Of a DNA stretch of 64,000 bases, positions 26,369 through 36,199 are shown piece by piece (positions within the stretch are counted from its first letter, which is position 1; each line of letters opens with the position of its first letter). Source of the stretch: Flavobacterium ardleyense (GTDB taxonomy: Bacteria; Bacteroidota; Bacteroidia; Flavobacteriales; Flavobacteriaceae); contig NZ_CP137891.1 of NCBI RefSeq assembly GCF_033547075.1, forward strand, positions 310,001-374,000, given 5' to 3'. The notes beneath the pieces were generated by a model. That model saw only the letters and a list, made by a program, of their open reading frames with translations. It did not search any database and had not been told where the DNA came from. Both the position numbers and the translations under genes were made by a program.

Positions 26369-26460
26369 AACTAATATTATATCAGGTAAAATTCAATAAT
26401 TAATTACGAAAATCCTAATAGATTACAATTGTAAAATATATATAAAGTGCCAAAAAGAAA

Positions 26461-26490
26461 TTGGCATTATGCGCAAAAAAACTACTTTTG
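26461..26490 (+). promoter_or_regulatory. Promoter of purH
   Basis: TTG (26461-26463), exactly 19 bases, then TACTTTTG (26483-26490): a full match to the Bacteroidota consensus. It lies 24 bases before the purH ATG at 26515 and shows that the in-frame TTG at 26461 is part of the promoter and not a start codon. Confidence 0.75.
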
Positions 26491-26514
26491 CAGCTACAAA
26501 CACAATTATTAGAA

Positions 26515-28041
26515 ATGACAACTACTAAAATAATCAAAACAGCTTTAATTTCGGTATTTTCAAAAGAAGGATTAGAGCCAATTGTAAAAAAATTGCACGA
26601 ACAAAATGTAATATTTTATTCTACCGGTGGAACAGAAGATTTTATCAAAAACCTTGGTATTCCAGTTGTTGCAGTTGAAGATGTTACTTCATATCCATCA
26701 ATATTAGGTGGCCGTGTAAAAACGTTGCATCCAAAAATTTTTGGTGGAATTTTGAACCGTCAAGATAATGAGAGTGATGTTGCGCAGATGCAGGAATTTG
26801 AAATTCCGCAAATTGATTTGGTTATTGTAGACTTATATCCATTTGAAGATACTGTCGCTTCGGGAGCAAATGAAGCAGATATTATTGAAAAAATTGACAT
26901 TGGTGGTATTTCTCTAATTCGTGCAGCCGCAAAAAACTTTAAAGACACAGTAATTGTATCATCAGTTTCTCAATACTCAGGTTTTCTAGATCTCCTTAAC
27001 GAAGGAAATGGGGCGACTACAATTGAAGAAAGAAAATTGTATGCAACTCAATCATTTCATATTTCGTCTCACTATGATTCGGCAATTTTTAATTATTTTA
27101 ATACAGACGAGACATTTTATAAAGAAAGTGTCGCCAACGGAATGACTTTGAGATACGGTGAAAACCCACATCAAAAAGGGTTCTTCTTTGGAGATTTTGA
27201 CGCGATGTTTAACAAACTTCACGGTAAAGAACTTTCTTACAACAATCTTTTGGATGTAGATGCTGCTGTAAATTTAATCTTAGAATTTAAAGAAGACGAA
27301 CCCACTTTTGCAATCTTAAAGCACAACAATGCTTGTGGTTTAGCGTCCAAAAGCAGTATGAAAGAAGCTTACTTAGCTGCGCTTGCTGCCGATCCAACTT
27401 CTGCTTTTGGAGGAGTTTTGATTAGCAACGGTACAATCGATATTGATACAGCCCACGAAATCAATAAATTATTTTGTGAAGTTGTGATTGCAACAGATTA
27501 TGATCAGGAAGCAATAGAAATTTTAAGTGAGAAGAAAAATAGAATTATTCTTGTGATGAACGATCAAGAATTACCATCAAAGCAAGTCCGTACTTGTCTG
27601 AATGGTCTTTTGGTTCAGGACAAAAATAATATCACAGACAATAAAGCAGACCTAAAGGTCGTTACAACTACTGCCCCAACTTCAGAAGAAATTGAAGATT
27701 TACTTTTTGCATCGAAAATATGCAAAAACACAAAATCTAACACAATTGTATTTGTAAAAAACAAGCAACTTATTGCATCAGGCACGGGACAAACTTCTCG
27801 CGTTGATGCATTGAAGCAAGCGGTTGACAAAGCAAACAACTTCAATTTTGATTTAGCTGGTGCTGTGATGGCGAGTGATGCTTTTTTTCCTTTTCCAGAC
27901 TGTGTCGAACTTGCAGATAATGCAGGTGTTACAGCGGTGATTCAACCTGGAGGATCAATTAAGGATCAACTGAGCATCGATTATTGCAACGCAAATAATG
28001 TTGCAATGGTATTTACTGGAACACGTCATTTCAAACATTAA
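26515..28041 (+). CDS. purH: Bifunctional AICAR formyltransferase / IMP cyclohydrolase
   Basis: Catalyses the last two steps of de novo IMP synthesis. The N-terminal MGS-like cyclohydrolase domain (about 1-150) contains ALISVFSKEGL, STGGTEDF, GGRVKTLHPKIFGGIL and IDIGGISLIRAAAKNF. The AICAR transformylase domain (about 150-508) contains LRYGENPHQKGFF, AILKHNNACGLA, DPTSAFGGV, FPFPDCVELADNAGVTAVIQPGGS and the C-terminal MVFTGTRHFKH. With the ATG at 26515 it is 508 residues, the normal size. mreB begins 54 bases downstream but has its own promoter element. Confidence 0.98.
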   Translation: MTTTKIIKTALISVFSKEGLEPIVKKLHEQNVIFYSTGGTEDFIKNLGIPVVAVEDVTSYPSILGGRVKTLHPKIFGGILNRQDNESDVAQMQEFEIPQIDLVIVDLYPFEDTVASGANEADIIEKIDIGGISLIRAAAKNFKDTVIVSSVSQYSGFLDLLNEGNGATTIEERKLYATQSFHISSHYDSAIFNYFNTDETFYKESVANGMTLRYGENPHQKGFFFGDFDAMFNKLHGKELSYNNLLDVDAAVNLILEFKEDEPTFAILKHNNACGLASKSSMKEAYLAALAADPTSAFGGVLISNGTIDIDTAHEINKLFCEVVIATDYDQEAIEILSEKKNRIILVMNDQELPSKQVRTCLNGLLVQDKNNITDNKADLKVVTTTAPTSEEIEDLLFASKICKNTKSNTIVFVKNKQLIASGTGQTSRVDALKQAVDKANNFNFDLAGAVMASDAFFPFPDCVELADNAGVTAVIQPGGSIKDQLSIDYCNANNVAMVFTGTRHFKH

Positions 28042-28047
28042 TTTGTT

Positions 28048-28055
28048 TAACTTTG
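28048..28055 (+). promoter_or_regulatory. Bacteroidota -7 element for mreB
   Basis: TAACTTTG, an exact TAnnTTTG match, 41 bases before the mreB ATG and just after the purH stop. Confidence 0.45.
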
Positions 28056-28095
28056 TCCGTTCCTTTTTTAATAATATTTAACCCTGAAAAAACGT

Positions 28096-29124
28096 ATGGG
28101 ATTTTTTGATTTCATGACCGAGGATATTGCGATAGATCTTGGTACAGCCAACACTCTAATCATACATAACGACAAAGTAGTTATTGATAGTCCGTCAATT
28201 GTTGCTCGTGACCGTATGTCGGGAAAGATTATAGCCGTGGGAAAAGAGGCAAACTTAATGCAAGGAAAGACCCATGAAAACATAAAAACCGTTCGTCCTT
28301 TGAAGGATGGAGTTATTGCCGATTTTGATGCGTCAGAAAAGATGATAAGTATGTTTATTAAAAGTATTCCAGCTCTTAAAAAACGTCTATTTACACCAGC
28401 CTTGCGTATGATCGTTTGTATTCCTTCTGGAATTACTGAGGTTGAAATGCGTGCTGTAAAAGAGTCTTGTGAACGTGTAAATGGTAAAGAAGTTTATCTA
28501 ATCCACGAACCTATGGCCGCAGCAATCGGTATTGGTATTGACATTATGCAACCTAAAGGAAACATGATTGTTGATATAGGTGGTGGAACAACTGAAATTG
28601 CAGTAATTGCTCTTGGCGGAATCGTTTGTGACAAATCTGTAAAGATTGCAGGTGATGTTTTTACTAATGATATCGTATATTATATGCGTACACAGCACAA
28701 CTTATTTGTTGGAGAGAGTACGGCCGAAAAAATAAAAATTGCCATTGGTGCTGCCAACGAAGATCTTGAAACTCCTCCGGATGATATGTCTGTTCAAGGA
28801 CGTGATCTTCTTACGGGAAAACCAAAACAAGTAGAAGTTTCGTTTCGAGAAATTGCCAAAGCTTTAGACAAGTCTATTCAACGAATTGAAGATGCAATTA
28901 TGGAAACCTTGTCTCAGACACCTCCAGAGTTAGCAGCTGATATTTACAATACTGGAATCTACCTTGCTGGTGGAGGATCTATGTTACGTGGTCTGGACCG
29001 AAGAATTTCGCAAAAAACTGACCTTCCAGTTTATATTGCCGAAGATCCTTTAAGAGCAGTAGTAAGAGGAACAGGAATGGCTTTGAAAAATATTACCAAA
29101 TTTAAAAGTATCCTTATAAAGTAA
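28096..29124 (+). CDS. mreB: Rod-shape determining protein MreB
   Basis: Bacterial actin that positions the elongasome along the inner membrane. The 342-residue protein has the actin-fold phosphate 1 motif IAIDLGTANTLI, the MreB segment HEPMAAAIGIGIDI, the phosphate 2 motif MIVDIGGGTTEIAVI and the adenosine motif IYLAGGGSMLRGLD. It is the first gene of mreB-mreC-mreD-mrdA-rodA, all on the plus strand with small gaps or overlaps, a complete cell-elongation operon. Confidence 0.98.
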   Translation: MGFFDFMTEDIAIDLGTANTLIIHNDKVVIDSPSIVARDRMSGKIIAVGKEANLMQGKTHENIKTVRPLKDGVIADFDASEKMISMFIKSIPALKKRLFTPALRMIVCIPSGITEVEMRAVKESCERVNGKEVYLIHEPMAAAIGIGIDIMQPKGNMIVDIGGGTTEIAVIALGGIVCDKSVKIAGDVFTNDIVYYMRTQHNLFVGESTAEKIKIAIGAANEDLETPPDDMSVQGRDLLTGKPKQVEVSFREIAKALDKSIQRIEDAIMETLSQTPPELAADIYNTGIYLAGGGSMLRGLDRRISQKTDLPVYIAEDPLRAVVRGTGMALKNITKFKSILIK

Positions 29125-29198
29125 TGTTCGTTTCTCAGATATTGTCTCGCAGAGCACATTTAAAAACAAAGATTACAATCGCAAATCTGATTTAACAA

Positions 29199-30023
29199 AT
29201 GCAACAAATATTCAATTTTATATTAAAAAACAGTACTAGGATACTGTTTTTGTTGCTTTTAATAATCTCGTTCGCACTTACTATACAAGCACATTCTTTT
29301 CACAGAAGTAAAATCATCAGTTCGGCAAATTTCCTAACTGGAGGTGTATACGAGCAAGTAAGTTCGGTTAGTGAATATTTCCATCTAAAAGATCAAAATG
29401 AACAATTAGCTCGAGAAAATGCTCGTTTAAAGACGTTGTTTTTTAATATGAAAGATTCTACGTCTTTGCAAAATTACGACAGTATTCCAGGTGTTGATAA
29501 AACGAATATCATTTTAGGAAAAGTAATTCATAATTCTTACAATGTATTTGAAAATTACCTAACACTAAATGTTGGAGAAAAAGATGATGTAAAAGCTGAT
29601 ATGGGTGTCATTAATGATGCTGGAGTGGTAGGTATTGTGGACAGAACATCCAAAAATTACGCGACAGTTATTAGCATTCTTAATACAAAATCACAAATCA
29701 ACGCGAAGATTAAAAAATCAAATCACTTTGGCACTTTAGTTTGGAACGGGAAAAGCACCGGTTTTGTACAATTAATAGACGTCCCGAGATTGGCTGCAAT
29801 AAAAAAGGGAGACACTGTGGTAACAGGAGTTCAATCAGGAATTTTTCCTTCTGATGTCAATATCGGAATTATTGATAAAATTTACATTGACAACGAAACC
29901 AACTATTATACGTTGAATGTTAAGTTGTTTAATGATATGACAAATTTAGGTCATGTGTATATTATTAAAAGCAAGCACCGAGACGAAATTATTAATTTAG
30001 AAAAAGCTAGTAAAGGTGAATAG
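29199..30023 (+). CDS. mreC: Rod-shape determining protein MreC
   Basis: A 274-residue bitopic inner-membrane protein. A single N-terminal helix is at about 10-32, then a coiled coil (QNEQLARENARLKTLFFNMKD, about 66-88), then the two beta-barrel MreC domain with NYLTLNVGEKDDV, GVVGIVDRTSKNYATVISILN and VVTGVQSGIFPSDVNIGIID. It links MreB to penicillin-binding proteins. Its stop overlaps the mreD start. Confidence 0.95.
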   Translation: MQQIFNFILKNSTRILFLLLLIISFALTIQAHSFHRSKIISSANFLTGGVYEQVSSVSEYFHLKDQNEQLARENARLKTLFFNMKDSTSLQNYDSIPGVDKTNIILGKVIHNSYNVFENYLTLNVGEKDDVKADMGVINDAGVVGIVDRTSKNYATVISILNTKSQINAKIKKSNHFGTLVWNGKSTGFVQLIDVPRLAAIKKGDTVVTGVQSGIFPSDVNIGIIDKIYIDNETNYYTLNVKLFNDMTNLGHVYIIKSKHRDEIINLEKASKGE

Positions 30024-30522
30024 TACAATTGTGCTCAATATCGTCCGTTTTATTTTGCTGCTTGCTGCACAAGTAATTATTTTTAATAATATTCACTTGT
30101 TTGGCTTTCTTACGCCATTTCCGTATATCTTATTTATTATTCTCTATCCAGTTGATGGAAATAAAGCAGCGCTACTTGTTTCTAGTTTTGTGTTGGGTAT
30201 TATGCTCGATATGTTTTCTAACTCAGGAGGTGTACACGCCGCAGCGTGCGTGATGCTAGCATACACACGACCTACTATCTTCAAATTCTCTTTTGGAGTC
30301 AGTTATGAGTATCAAACCATTAGACTTAATGATGTACTGACCTCCGAAAGATTTTCGTTTCTTCTTATTGCCGTAGTCATTCACCACTTCACATTATTTT
30401 TACTGGAAGTTTTTAGACTTAGCAATATTTGGGATATTTTGTTGCGAACTATAGGCAGCACAGTATTTACCATCGTTTTGAGTATTATTTTGATCTACAT
30501 TTTTAAACCTTCAAGACGATGA
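30016..30522 (+). CDS. mreD: Rod-shape determining protein MreD
   Basis: A 168-residue polytopic inner-membrane protein with about five hydrophobic segments. The GTG start at 30016 overlaps the end of mreC by 8 bases, and the TGA overlaps the mrdA start (ATGA), signs of translational coupling. Sequence similarity in this family is weak. The identification rests on the membrane pattern, the LLVSSFVLGIMLDMFSNSGGVHAAACVMLAY segment typical of MreD (LGllhDl.s...G..al), and the position. Confidence 0.92.
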   Translation: MNSTIVLNIVRFILLLAAQVIIFNNIHLFGFLTPFPYILFIILYPVDGNKAALLVSSFVLGIMLDMFSNSGGVHAAACVMLAYTRPTIFKFSFGVSYEYQTIRLNDVLTSERFSFLLIAVVIHHFTLFLLEVFRLSNIWDILLRTIGSTVFTIVLSIILIYIFKPSRR

Positions 30523-32435
30523 GAAAGTTATTGCTCCCATCAATGGTTGTAGTTGCAGCAGTATTATTGTTGATGCGGCTATTTTATTTGCAAGTAGTGG
30601 ACGAAACTCTCAAATTGAAATCTGATAATAATGCCATTAAAATAAAATATGACTATCCCGAAAGGGGTTATATCTACGACAGGAAAGGCAAACTTCTAGT
30701 TGCCAACCAACCTTCATATGATATAATGGTTATTCCACGTGAGCTGAAAAATATCGATACGCTAGAATTTTGTCGCCTTTTAAATATTACAAAGGAAGAA
30801 TATATTAGTAAAGTAGAAAAGGCCAAAGTATATAGCCCGCGTCTTCGATCTGTATTTTTGCCACAGCTCAATAAGAGTGAATATGCCGCTTTCCAGGAAA
30901 AAATTCGAAAATTTCCAGGTTTTGAAATTCAGAAGAGGTCTTTGAGAGATTACCAAGTGACTTTTGGTGCTAATATTTTTGGTTTTATTACGCAAGTAAA
31001 TGAAGCGATCATCAACAAAAATCCTTATTACATCAGTGGAGATTTAATTGGCCGTCAGGGAGTCGAAGAAAGCTATGAAAACATACTACGCGGAGTAAAA
31101 GGAGTCAAATATATTCAGAAGGACAAATTTAATCGCGATATCGGTTCCTACAAAGACGGTAAATACGATACAATTGCTGTTCAAGGTGAAGACATAACAC
31201 TAACCATCGATTTGGAACTTCAAAAGTACGGTGAAGAACTTATGGTCAATAAACGTGGGGGAATTGTGGCAATTGAACCAGCTACGGGAGAAATCCTTGC
31301 TTTGGTAACAGCGCCTTCATATGATCCTTCAATATTAGTGGGTCGAGAACGCTCGAGAAATTACACCAAATTGTACCATGATTCTATTGCCAAACCACTT
31401 TATGATCGTGGATTACTTGCCGAATATCCTCCTGGATCACCTTTCAAGATTTTAACGGGACTTATTGCTTTACAAGAAGAAGTAATTGATGAACAGACTT
31501 CATTTGTTTGCAACCATGGTTTTAGTTATGCTAGAGGTCGCTTTATGAAGTGCCACGATTCTGGAGTAATTAGATTACACGCCGGAATTTATAATTCTTG
31601 TAATACTTATTTTGCTAGCGCTTTTATGAAGACTATAAATAAGTATAAAAAACCTGCCGATGGTGTAAATGTGTGGTCAGACCATTTAAAAAGTTTTGGA
31701 TTAGGGGAATTTATGGGTTATGATCTTCCAACAGGAAAGAAAGGTAATGCACCAGATTCAAAAACCTACAAAAGAATTTATCCAAATGGAGGCTGGAGAA
31801 GCACAACAATTGTATCAAATGCAATTGGCCAAGGTGAAGTTTTGATGACGCCAATACAACTTGCCAATATGATGGCGACGGTTGCAAATAGAGGACATTA
31901 TTATACCCCTCATATCATTAAGAAAATCGAGCACGAAAATATTGATAAAAAATTTGTAACTAAACATGTTACAACAATCAATAAGAAATATTTTGAGCCT
32001 GTGATTGATGGATTGTTTGACGTGTATAATATGGGTACCGCTCGATCTCTACAGGTTGAAGGTATAGAAATTTGCGGAAAAACAGGAACTGCCGAAAACT
32101 TTGCCAAAATAAATGGAAAGCGAACCAAACTGCAAGATCACTCAATTTTCGTCGCTTTTGCACCTAAAGATAATCCTAAAATTGCCATCGCTGTATTTGT
32201 CGAAAATGGCTACTGGGGCGCTCGTTGGGCAGGTCCAATGGCAAGTTTAATGATCGAAAAATACATTAGAGGCACCATCACTCGCACAGATCTTGAGAAA
32301 AGGATGCTTGAAGGAAGTTTGCAAGCAGAATATGCCAAATACGAAGTAAAAGAAGGCAATATGGAAGAGATAAATGCTATGATGAAAAAAGTTTTAAAAC
32401 CTACAGTCATTGACAGCAGCGAAGTAGAAAATTAA
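30519..32435 (+). CDS. mrdA: Penicillin-binding protein 2 (elongasome transpeptidase)
   Basis: Class B PBP of 638 residues: one N-terminal helix, a dimerisation/pedestal domain (about 45-210), then the transpeptidase domain. The three active-site motifs are SPFK with Ser307, SCN (360-362) and KTGT (521-524). Between the first two motifs lie Cys331, Cys345, His346 and Cys361, a spacing reminiscent of the zinc site reported in some Gram-negative PBP2 proteins. It works with RodA, encoded 20 bases downstream, in lateral wall synthesis. Confidence 0.97.
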   Translation: MRKLLLPSMVVVAAVLLLMRLFYLQVVDETLKLKSDNNAIKIKYDYPERGYIYDRKGKLLVANQPSYDIMVIPRELKNIDTLEFCRLLNITKEEYISKVEKAKVYSPRLRSVFLPQLNKSEYAAFQEKIRKFPGFEIQKRSLRDYQVTFGANIFGFITQVNEAIINKNPYYISGDLIGRQGVEESYENILRGVKGVKYIQKDKFNRDIGSYKDGKYDTIAVQGEDITLTIDLELQKYGEELMVNKRGGIVAIEPATGEILALVTAPSYDPSILVGRERSRNYTKLYHDSIAKPLYDRGLLAEYPPGSPFKILTGLIALQEEVIDEQTSFVCNHGFSYARGRFMKCHDSGVIRLHAGIYNSCNTYFASAFMKTINKYKKPADGVNVWSDHLKSFGLGEFMGYDLPTGKKGNAPDSKTYKRIYPNGGWRSTTIVSNAIGQGEVLMTPIQLANMMATVANRGHYYTPHIIKKIEHENIDKKFVTKHVTTINKKYFEPVIDGLFDVYNMGTARSLQVEGIEICGKTGTAENFAKINGKRTKLQDHSIFVAFAPKDNPKIAIAVFVENGYWGARWAGPMASLMIEKYIRGTITRTDLEKRMLEGSLQAEYAKYEVKEGNMEEINAMMKKVLKPTVIDSSEVEN

Positions 32436-32455
32436 AAAAAAAGCAAATTCCGTAA

Positions 32456-33712
32456 ATGAAAAATCAAAGTGTAAAAAGCAATCTCGACTGGCTTAGTGTA
32501 ATAATCTACACCGCGCTACTCATTATGGGGTGGCTAAATATTTACTCTTCTTCCTTACCAATTGAAACCACAACAACTTTTGATTTTGGAGAATTTTACG
32601 GCAAGCAACTACTATTTATCATTTTTACAATTCCTCTAATAATTGTAATTCTATCGGTTGACGGAAAGTTTTACGAAAAGTACGCAACCATAATCTTTGC
32701 CATTTCCCTCGTTCTGCTGGCGGGCTTATTCCTTTTTGGAAAAACCATTGCAGGACAACGATGCTGGTACGCAATTGGATCTTTTACCATTCAGCCGTCA
32801 GAATTTGCCAAAACCGCTACTGCTTTGGCATTAGCCAAGTATCTGAGTGATGTACAAGTAAATCTTAAGGATCCAGCGCGACAAGTACAAGCATTACTCA
32901 TCGTATTCCTACCAATAATGCTGATTTTGCCTCAACCTGACCCTGGAAGTGCACTTATTTACACAATATTTTTAATCGTTTTATATCGAGAAGGCCTTCC
33001 GGCTTGGTATATTTGGACTGGTTTTATCGCTATTGTACTCTTTATGATGGCACTTATGTTTGAGCCTTACATCATCATTTTAATTGCTGCGGTAGTTACT
33101 ACAATCGTTTATTTAAGAAGTCGAATTGCCAATAGAAATATACTCGCAAGTGCAATAGTGATGGTGCTTATCTCCGGATTTGTGTTCTCAGTCGATTATG
33201 TTTTTGATAATATTTTTAAACAGCATCACCGCGATCGTTTTAATATTTTGTTGGGCAAAGAAGTCGATTTACGAGGAGTGGGATACAATACCAATCAATC
33301 CGAAATTGCCATCGGTTCGGGAGGATGGTTTGGAAAAGGATTTCTGGAAGGCACGCAAACCAAGGGTGGATTTGTACCCGAACAACATACCGATTATATT
33401 TTTACAACCGTTGGCGAAGAATGGGGATTCCTGGGATCGCTAGTTGTAATTGGTCTTTTTGTCGCGCTAATTTTACGCGTCATTTACTTATCCGAAAGAC
33501 AAAAAACAAAGTTTAGCAGAGTCTACGGTTATTGCGTTGCGGGAATTATTTTTATTCACTTTTTCGTTAATATCGCAATGGTAGTCGGCGTCTTCCCCAC
33601 GATTGGAGTACCTCTTCCCTTATTTTCTTACGGTGGATCTGGACTTTGGGCATTTACAATTTTGCTATTTATTTTTCTAAAAATGGATGCAAATAAAGTA
33701 AATGAGTGGTAA
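32456..33712 (+). CDS. rodA: Rod-shape determining protein RodA (SEDS glycosyltransferase)
   Basis: A 418-residue SEDS-family peptidoglycan polymerase with about ten membrane helices. Family motifs include GQRCWYAIGSFTIQPSEFAK, LPQPDPGSALIY, GSGGWFGKGFLEGTQTKGGFVPEQHTDYIFTTVGEEWGFLGS and GVFPTIGVPLPLFSYGGSGL. It forms the polymerase half of the RodA-PBP2 pair and ends the mre operon. Confidence 0.97.
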   Translation: MKNQSVKSNLDWLSVIIYTALLIMGWLNIYSSSLPIETTTTFDFGEFYGKQLLFIIFTIPLIIVILSVDGKFYEKYATIIFAISLVLLAGLFLFGKTIAGQRCWYAIGSFTIQPSEFAKTATALALAKYLSDVQVNLKDPARQVQALLIVFLPIMLILPQPDPGSALIYTIFLIVLYREGLPAWYIWTGFIAIVLFMMALMFEPYIIILIAAVVTTIVYLRSRIANRNILASAIVMVLISGFVFSVDYVFDNIFKQHHRDRFNILLGKEVDLRGVGYNTNQSEIAIGSGGWFGKGFLEGTQTKGGFVPEQHTDYIFTTVGEEWGFLGSLVVIGLFVALILRVIYLSERQKTKFSRVYGYCVAGIIFIHFFVNIAMVVGVFPTIGVPLPLFSYGGSGLWAFTILLFIFLKMDANKVNEW

Positions 33713-34110
33713 TAATTATCGCAAAAATTACGCTTCCGCGGAAAGAACTCTAGCCAGAAAATTGTGGTTTTTTGGGGATTTTAAACACTTGTTGTATGGA
33801 GCGTCAACTTTTAGACGTTCATCTTTCTACGACGATTTTTCTTACACCATTATCTCAAATTCCAAATACTCCACGCTTTTTAAACAACGACTCGTTTATG
33901 TGCGAGCGACTACTGTACTACTAGAAATTTGATAGTGATCTTCAGTAAATAGCTGGGAAAATATATTTTCTAATGTGTCTGTGCAGAGCAAAAGCTACTA
34001 GAAATTCCAAATAGTTCGACCTGAGCCATATTGCAGCTATTATTGTTTATAATCTCGAGTACAAAAATTCTCCCCTCTAAAAAAGCACAGCATGGTAGAA
34101 CTCAAATTCA
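33713..34110. other. Gene-free interval after rodA
   Basis: About 400 bases with no convincing gene. The word CTACTAGAAATT occurs twice (near 33920 and 33989), and GTTCGACCTGAGCC near 34016 recalls a block of the dispersed stem-loop repeat (minus orientation), so this may hold a decayed copy. No terminator for rodA is obvious. Confidence 0.5.
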
Positions 34111-34142
34111 AAAAAAAACCATCTCAATTATGAGATGGTTTT
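34111..34142 (-). terminator. Terminator of the GEVED/T9SS protein gene
   Basis: AACCATCTCA / TGAGATGGTT hairpin (34117-34140). On the minus strand the stem is followed by a long T-run, placing it 22 bases after the stop codon of the minus-strand gene. Confidence 0.85.
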
Positions 34143-34163
34143 AATATGAAGATTCGTAGTTGC

Positions 34164-35723
34164 CTATTTCTTCATTAGTCGTTGAGTGAATGTTCCTGAA
34201 TCTGTAGTTACTTTTACCATATAAACTCCTGTTGCAAGTCTGCCAACATTTAGAGTGTGATTTGCAGTATTACTATTTACAGTTTCTGATATTACTTGTT
34301 GACCCGAAAGTGAATAAACTCCTACCGTTAGAAGGTTCATTTGCTTACCAAGATCAATTGTCACTTGCGAAGTAGTAGGGTTAGGATACATTGCAATTGC
34401 ATTTTGACTGAAAGACTGAGTTGCCAAGAATGGTACAATATTAATTGTATAATCTTCTGCTTCACCGTAAGGGTTATTAACTGCTGCAGGCCCGCAAACG
34501 GCATCTGCACCAAATCCAACTGCGGTTGCTGCTCTTACAATTACTCGCATTCTTGTTGGTCCTTCCATTGCAGTAGCAGGAATTAGTACAGTTTGCGTAA
34601 GTACTTCGTCCAACCCTGTACCAATATAAGTAAACTCATTTTCATCAAATACACCATTGTGATTGTAATCAATCCAAACTCCAGCAGATTCAAACATCCA
34701 ACCATCAGCTGAAGGTCCCACTGTTACCGAAATGTTCTCACTTGAACCTTTCATAATATCAACAGCGTCCACAGTTGCTGAGTAATTGATGTAGCCTGTA
34801 GGTCCAGAGCATTCAGAATCATTATTAAGATCTCCAAAAGTAACATTGGTAATTACATCACCTTCTTCACAATTGTAGTCAATTTCGTTAATACAATAAC
34901 ACTCAGTGTAAGCATTTTGTGCAATAGCAACCGGAGCTGACGTAGCAGACAATCCACTTCCTGTGCAAGTCACTATAAGGCGGTAAGATGTGGCAACTTC
35001 TTGAGATGCAACTGAGTATCCAACATTTGTTTGCACCGTTCCAAGAGCTGTCCATGTGGCACCAGCATCTTCAGATTTTTCCCATTGATAAGTAAATCCT
35101 GCCGTTGGAGTTACCGCTGCAGTAAGAGCAATTTGTTTTCCAGCACACGTACTTGTTGCACTTGCCGTCGCTGCTCCTACCACTGGAGTTCCGGTACAAT
35201 CTTGTGCGGCACTAACAGTTAGGCTATAATCTTCCGCCTGTCCAAAACCTGCAGAGTTACAAGGAAGACCTGCCGAGAAGAATTTTTTCATAACACGCAT
35301 ACGTACGGTTCCAGCCATTGCTGTAACAGGCACTGCGATATTTGATGTAATTGCCGTTCCAGTTCCATTATTATTAACAAGATCGCCAATTGCATAACTT
35401 TCTCCCGGATCGTCAAAATCATTATCTTGATTCCAATCGATATATACAGTAACTACATTGGTATAATTACCTCCAGTATTTCCGTTAATGGTTATGGGGT
35501 AGGACGTACCCGCAGCCACAGCTCCAGAAATAGCTGTAAAATTTTCATGTTGAACAGCTCCAGCTAATGCTGCAGCACTGGCATTATCAATTCCTGCAAA
35601 TTGCACTAAGGAAATAGGTTCGGCTCCAGAAGGGAATGTAACTGGACAATAAGGTGCTGGAAATTGTGCAAAAGAAGTAAACACAAAACCAAGCATTGCT
35701 AGTGATGAGTAAATTTTTTTCAT
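34164..35723 (-). CDS. T9SS-secreted GEVED-domain protein
   Basis: A 519-residue secreted protein: a signal peptide of about 20 residues ending FAQ and a first GEVED domain (about 92-170) with YIDWNQDNDFDDPGE and GQAEDYSLTV. An Ig-like region (about 177-268; YQWEKSEDAGATW) follows, then a second GEVED domain (about 345-429) with WIDYNHNGVFDENE and YGEAEDYTINI. It ends in a type A T9SS sorting domain (about 443-519; MYPNPTTSQ, GVYSLSGQQV, GVYMVKV, RLMKK). GEVED domains are common in flavobacterial extracellular proteins. The aspartate-rich turns look calcium-binding. No enzyme domain is present, so an adhesin or matrix role is possible but unproven. Confidence 0.88.
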   Translation of the reverse strand: MKKIYSSLAMLGFVFTSFAQFPAPYCPVTFPSGAEPISLVQFAGIDNASAAALAGAVQHENFTAISGAVAAGTSYPITINGNTGGNYTNVVTVYIDWNQDNDFDDPGESYAIGDLVNNNGTGTAITSNIAVPVTAMAGTVRMRVMKKFFSAGLPCNSAGFGQAEDYSLTVSAAQDCTGTPVVGAATASATSTCAGKQIALTAAVTPTAGFTYQWEKSEDAGATWTALGTVQTNVGYSVASQEVATSYRLIVTCTGSGLSATSAPVAIAQNAYTECYCINEIDYNCEEGDVITNVTFGDLNNDSECSGPTGYINYSATVDAVDIMKGSSENISVTVGPSADGWMFESAGVWIDYNHNGVFDENEFTYIGTGLDEVLTQTVLIPATAMEGPTRMRVIVRAATAVGFGADAVCGPAAVNNPYGEAEDYTINIVPFLATQSFSQNAIAMYPNPTTSQVTIDLGKQMNLLTVGVYSLSGQQVISETVNSNTANHTLNVGRLATGVYMVKVTTDSGTFTQRLMKK

Positions 35724-36199
35724 GTTAATTCAATTTAAATTAGTTCTTAAAGTTATTCAAAATATTCTTATAAAAACAAAAAAAAATGCCGTCAACTAAT
35801 ACATTTAACAATTCGATAATTATAAACACTGAATTATCTTTAAAAAATCCTTCAAGCTGGCAGATTTATCTTCGGCAGTTGCAGGAAATTTTCTATTAAG
35901 TTCCAATCCTTAATTAAGAAAAATTACATTGAGACGAATGAAAAATCGCTGAATGATTTCAACTGTACTTATTTATAGGTGACAAAGGGGTTCAATCAGA
36001 AAAAATCTGATTTAAAGACGCCCCGACTTTAAACAGTCTTTAGCACTTTAATCATATTAAAGAATTTTTTTCCAGCACCAAATGAGAAAAATATTTTATA
36101 GAGGTTTTTTTTGCGAAGCGCCAAGAAATCTACGGACTAATTACCTGCAGTACCTAATAGTAGATTAAAAAGCAAAAATTTATATTAGATTCTTCTGTT
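35724..36199. other. Gene-free interval with two hairpins
   Basis: About 475 bases without a supported gene, between two minus-strand genes. Two adjacent stem-loops are visible, AATCAGA-AAAAA-TCTGATT (35994-36012) and TAAAGAC...GTCTTTA (36013-36042). Neither has a T-run. The left end presumably carries the promoter of the GEVED protein gene, but no exact TAnnTTTG is seen there. Confidence 0.5.

Noticed and set aside
26461..26514. Longer purH start at TTG 26461
   Set aside because: That TTG is the -33 box of a perfect TTG-N19-TACTTTTG promoter; homologues begin at the ATG at 26515.
33702..33932. 76-codon frame overlapping the end of rodA
   Set aside because: No recognisable features, overlaps rodA, and lies in AT-rich DNA without a promoter or conserved motif. 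Could be a relic but not supportable as a gene.
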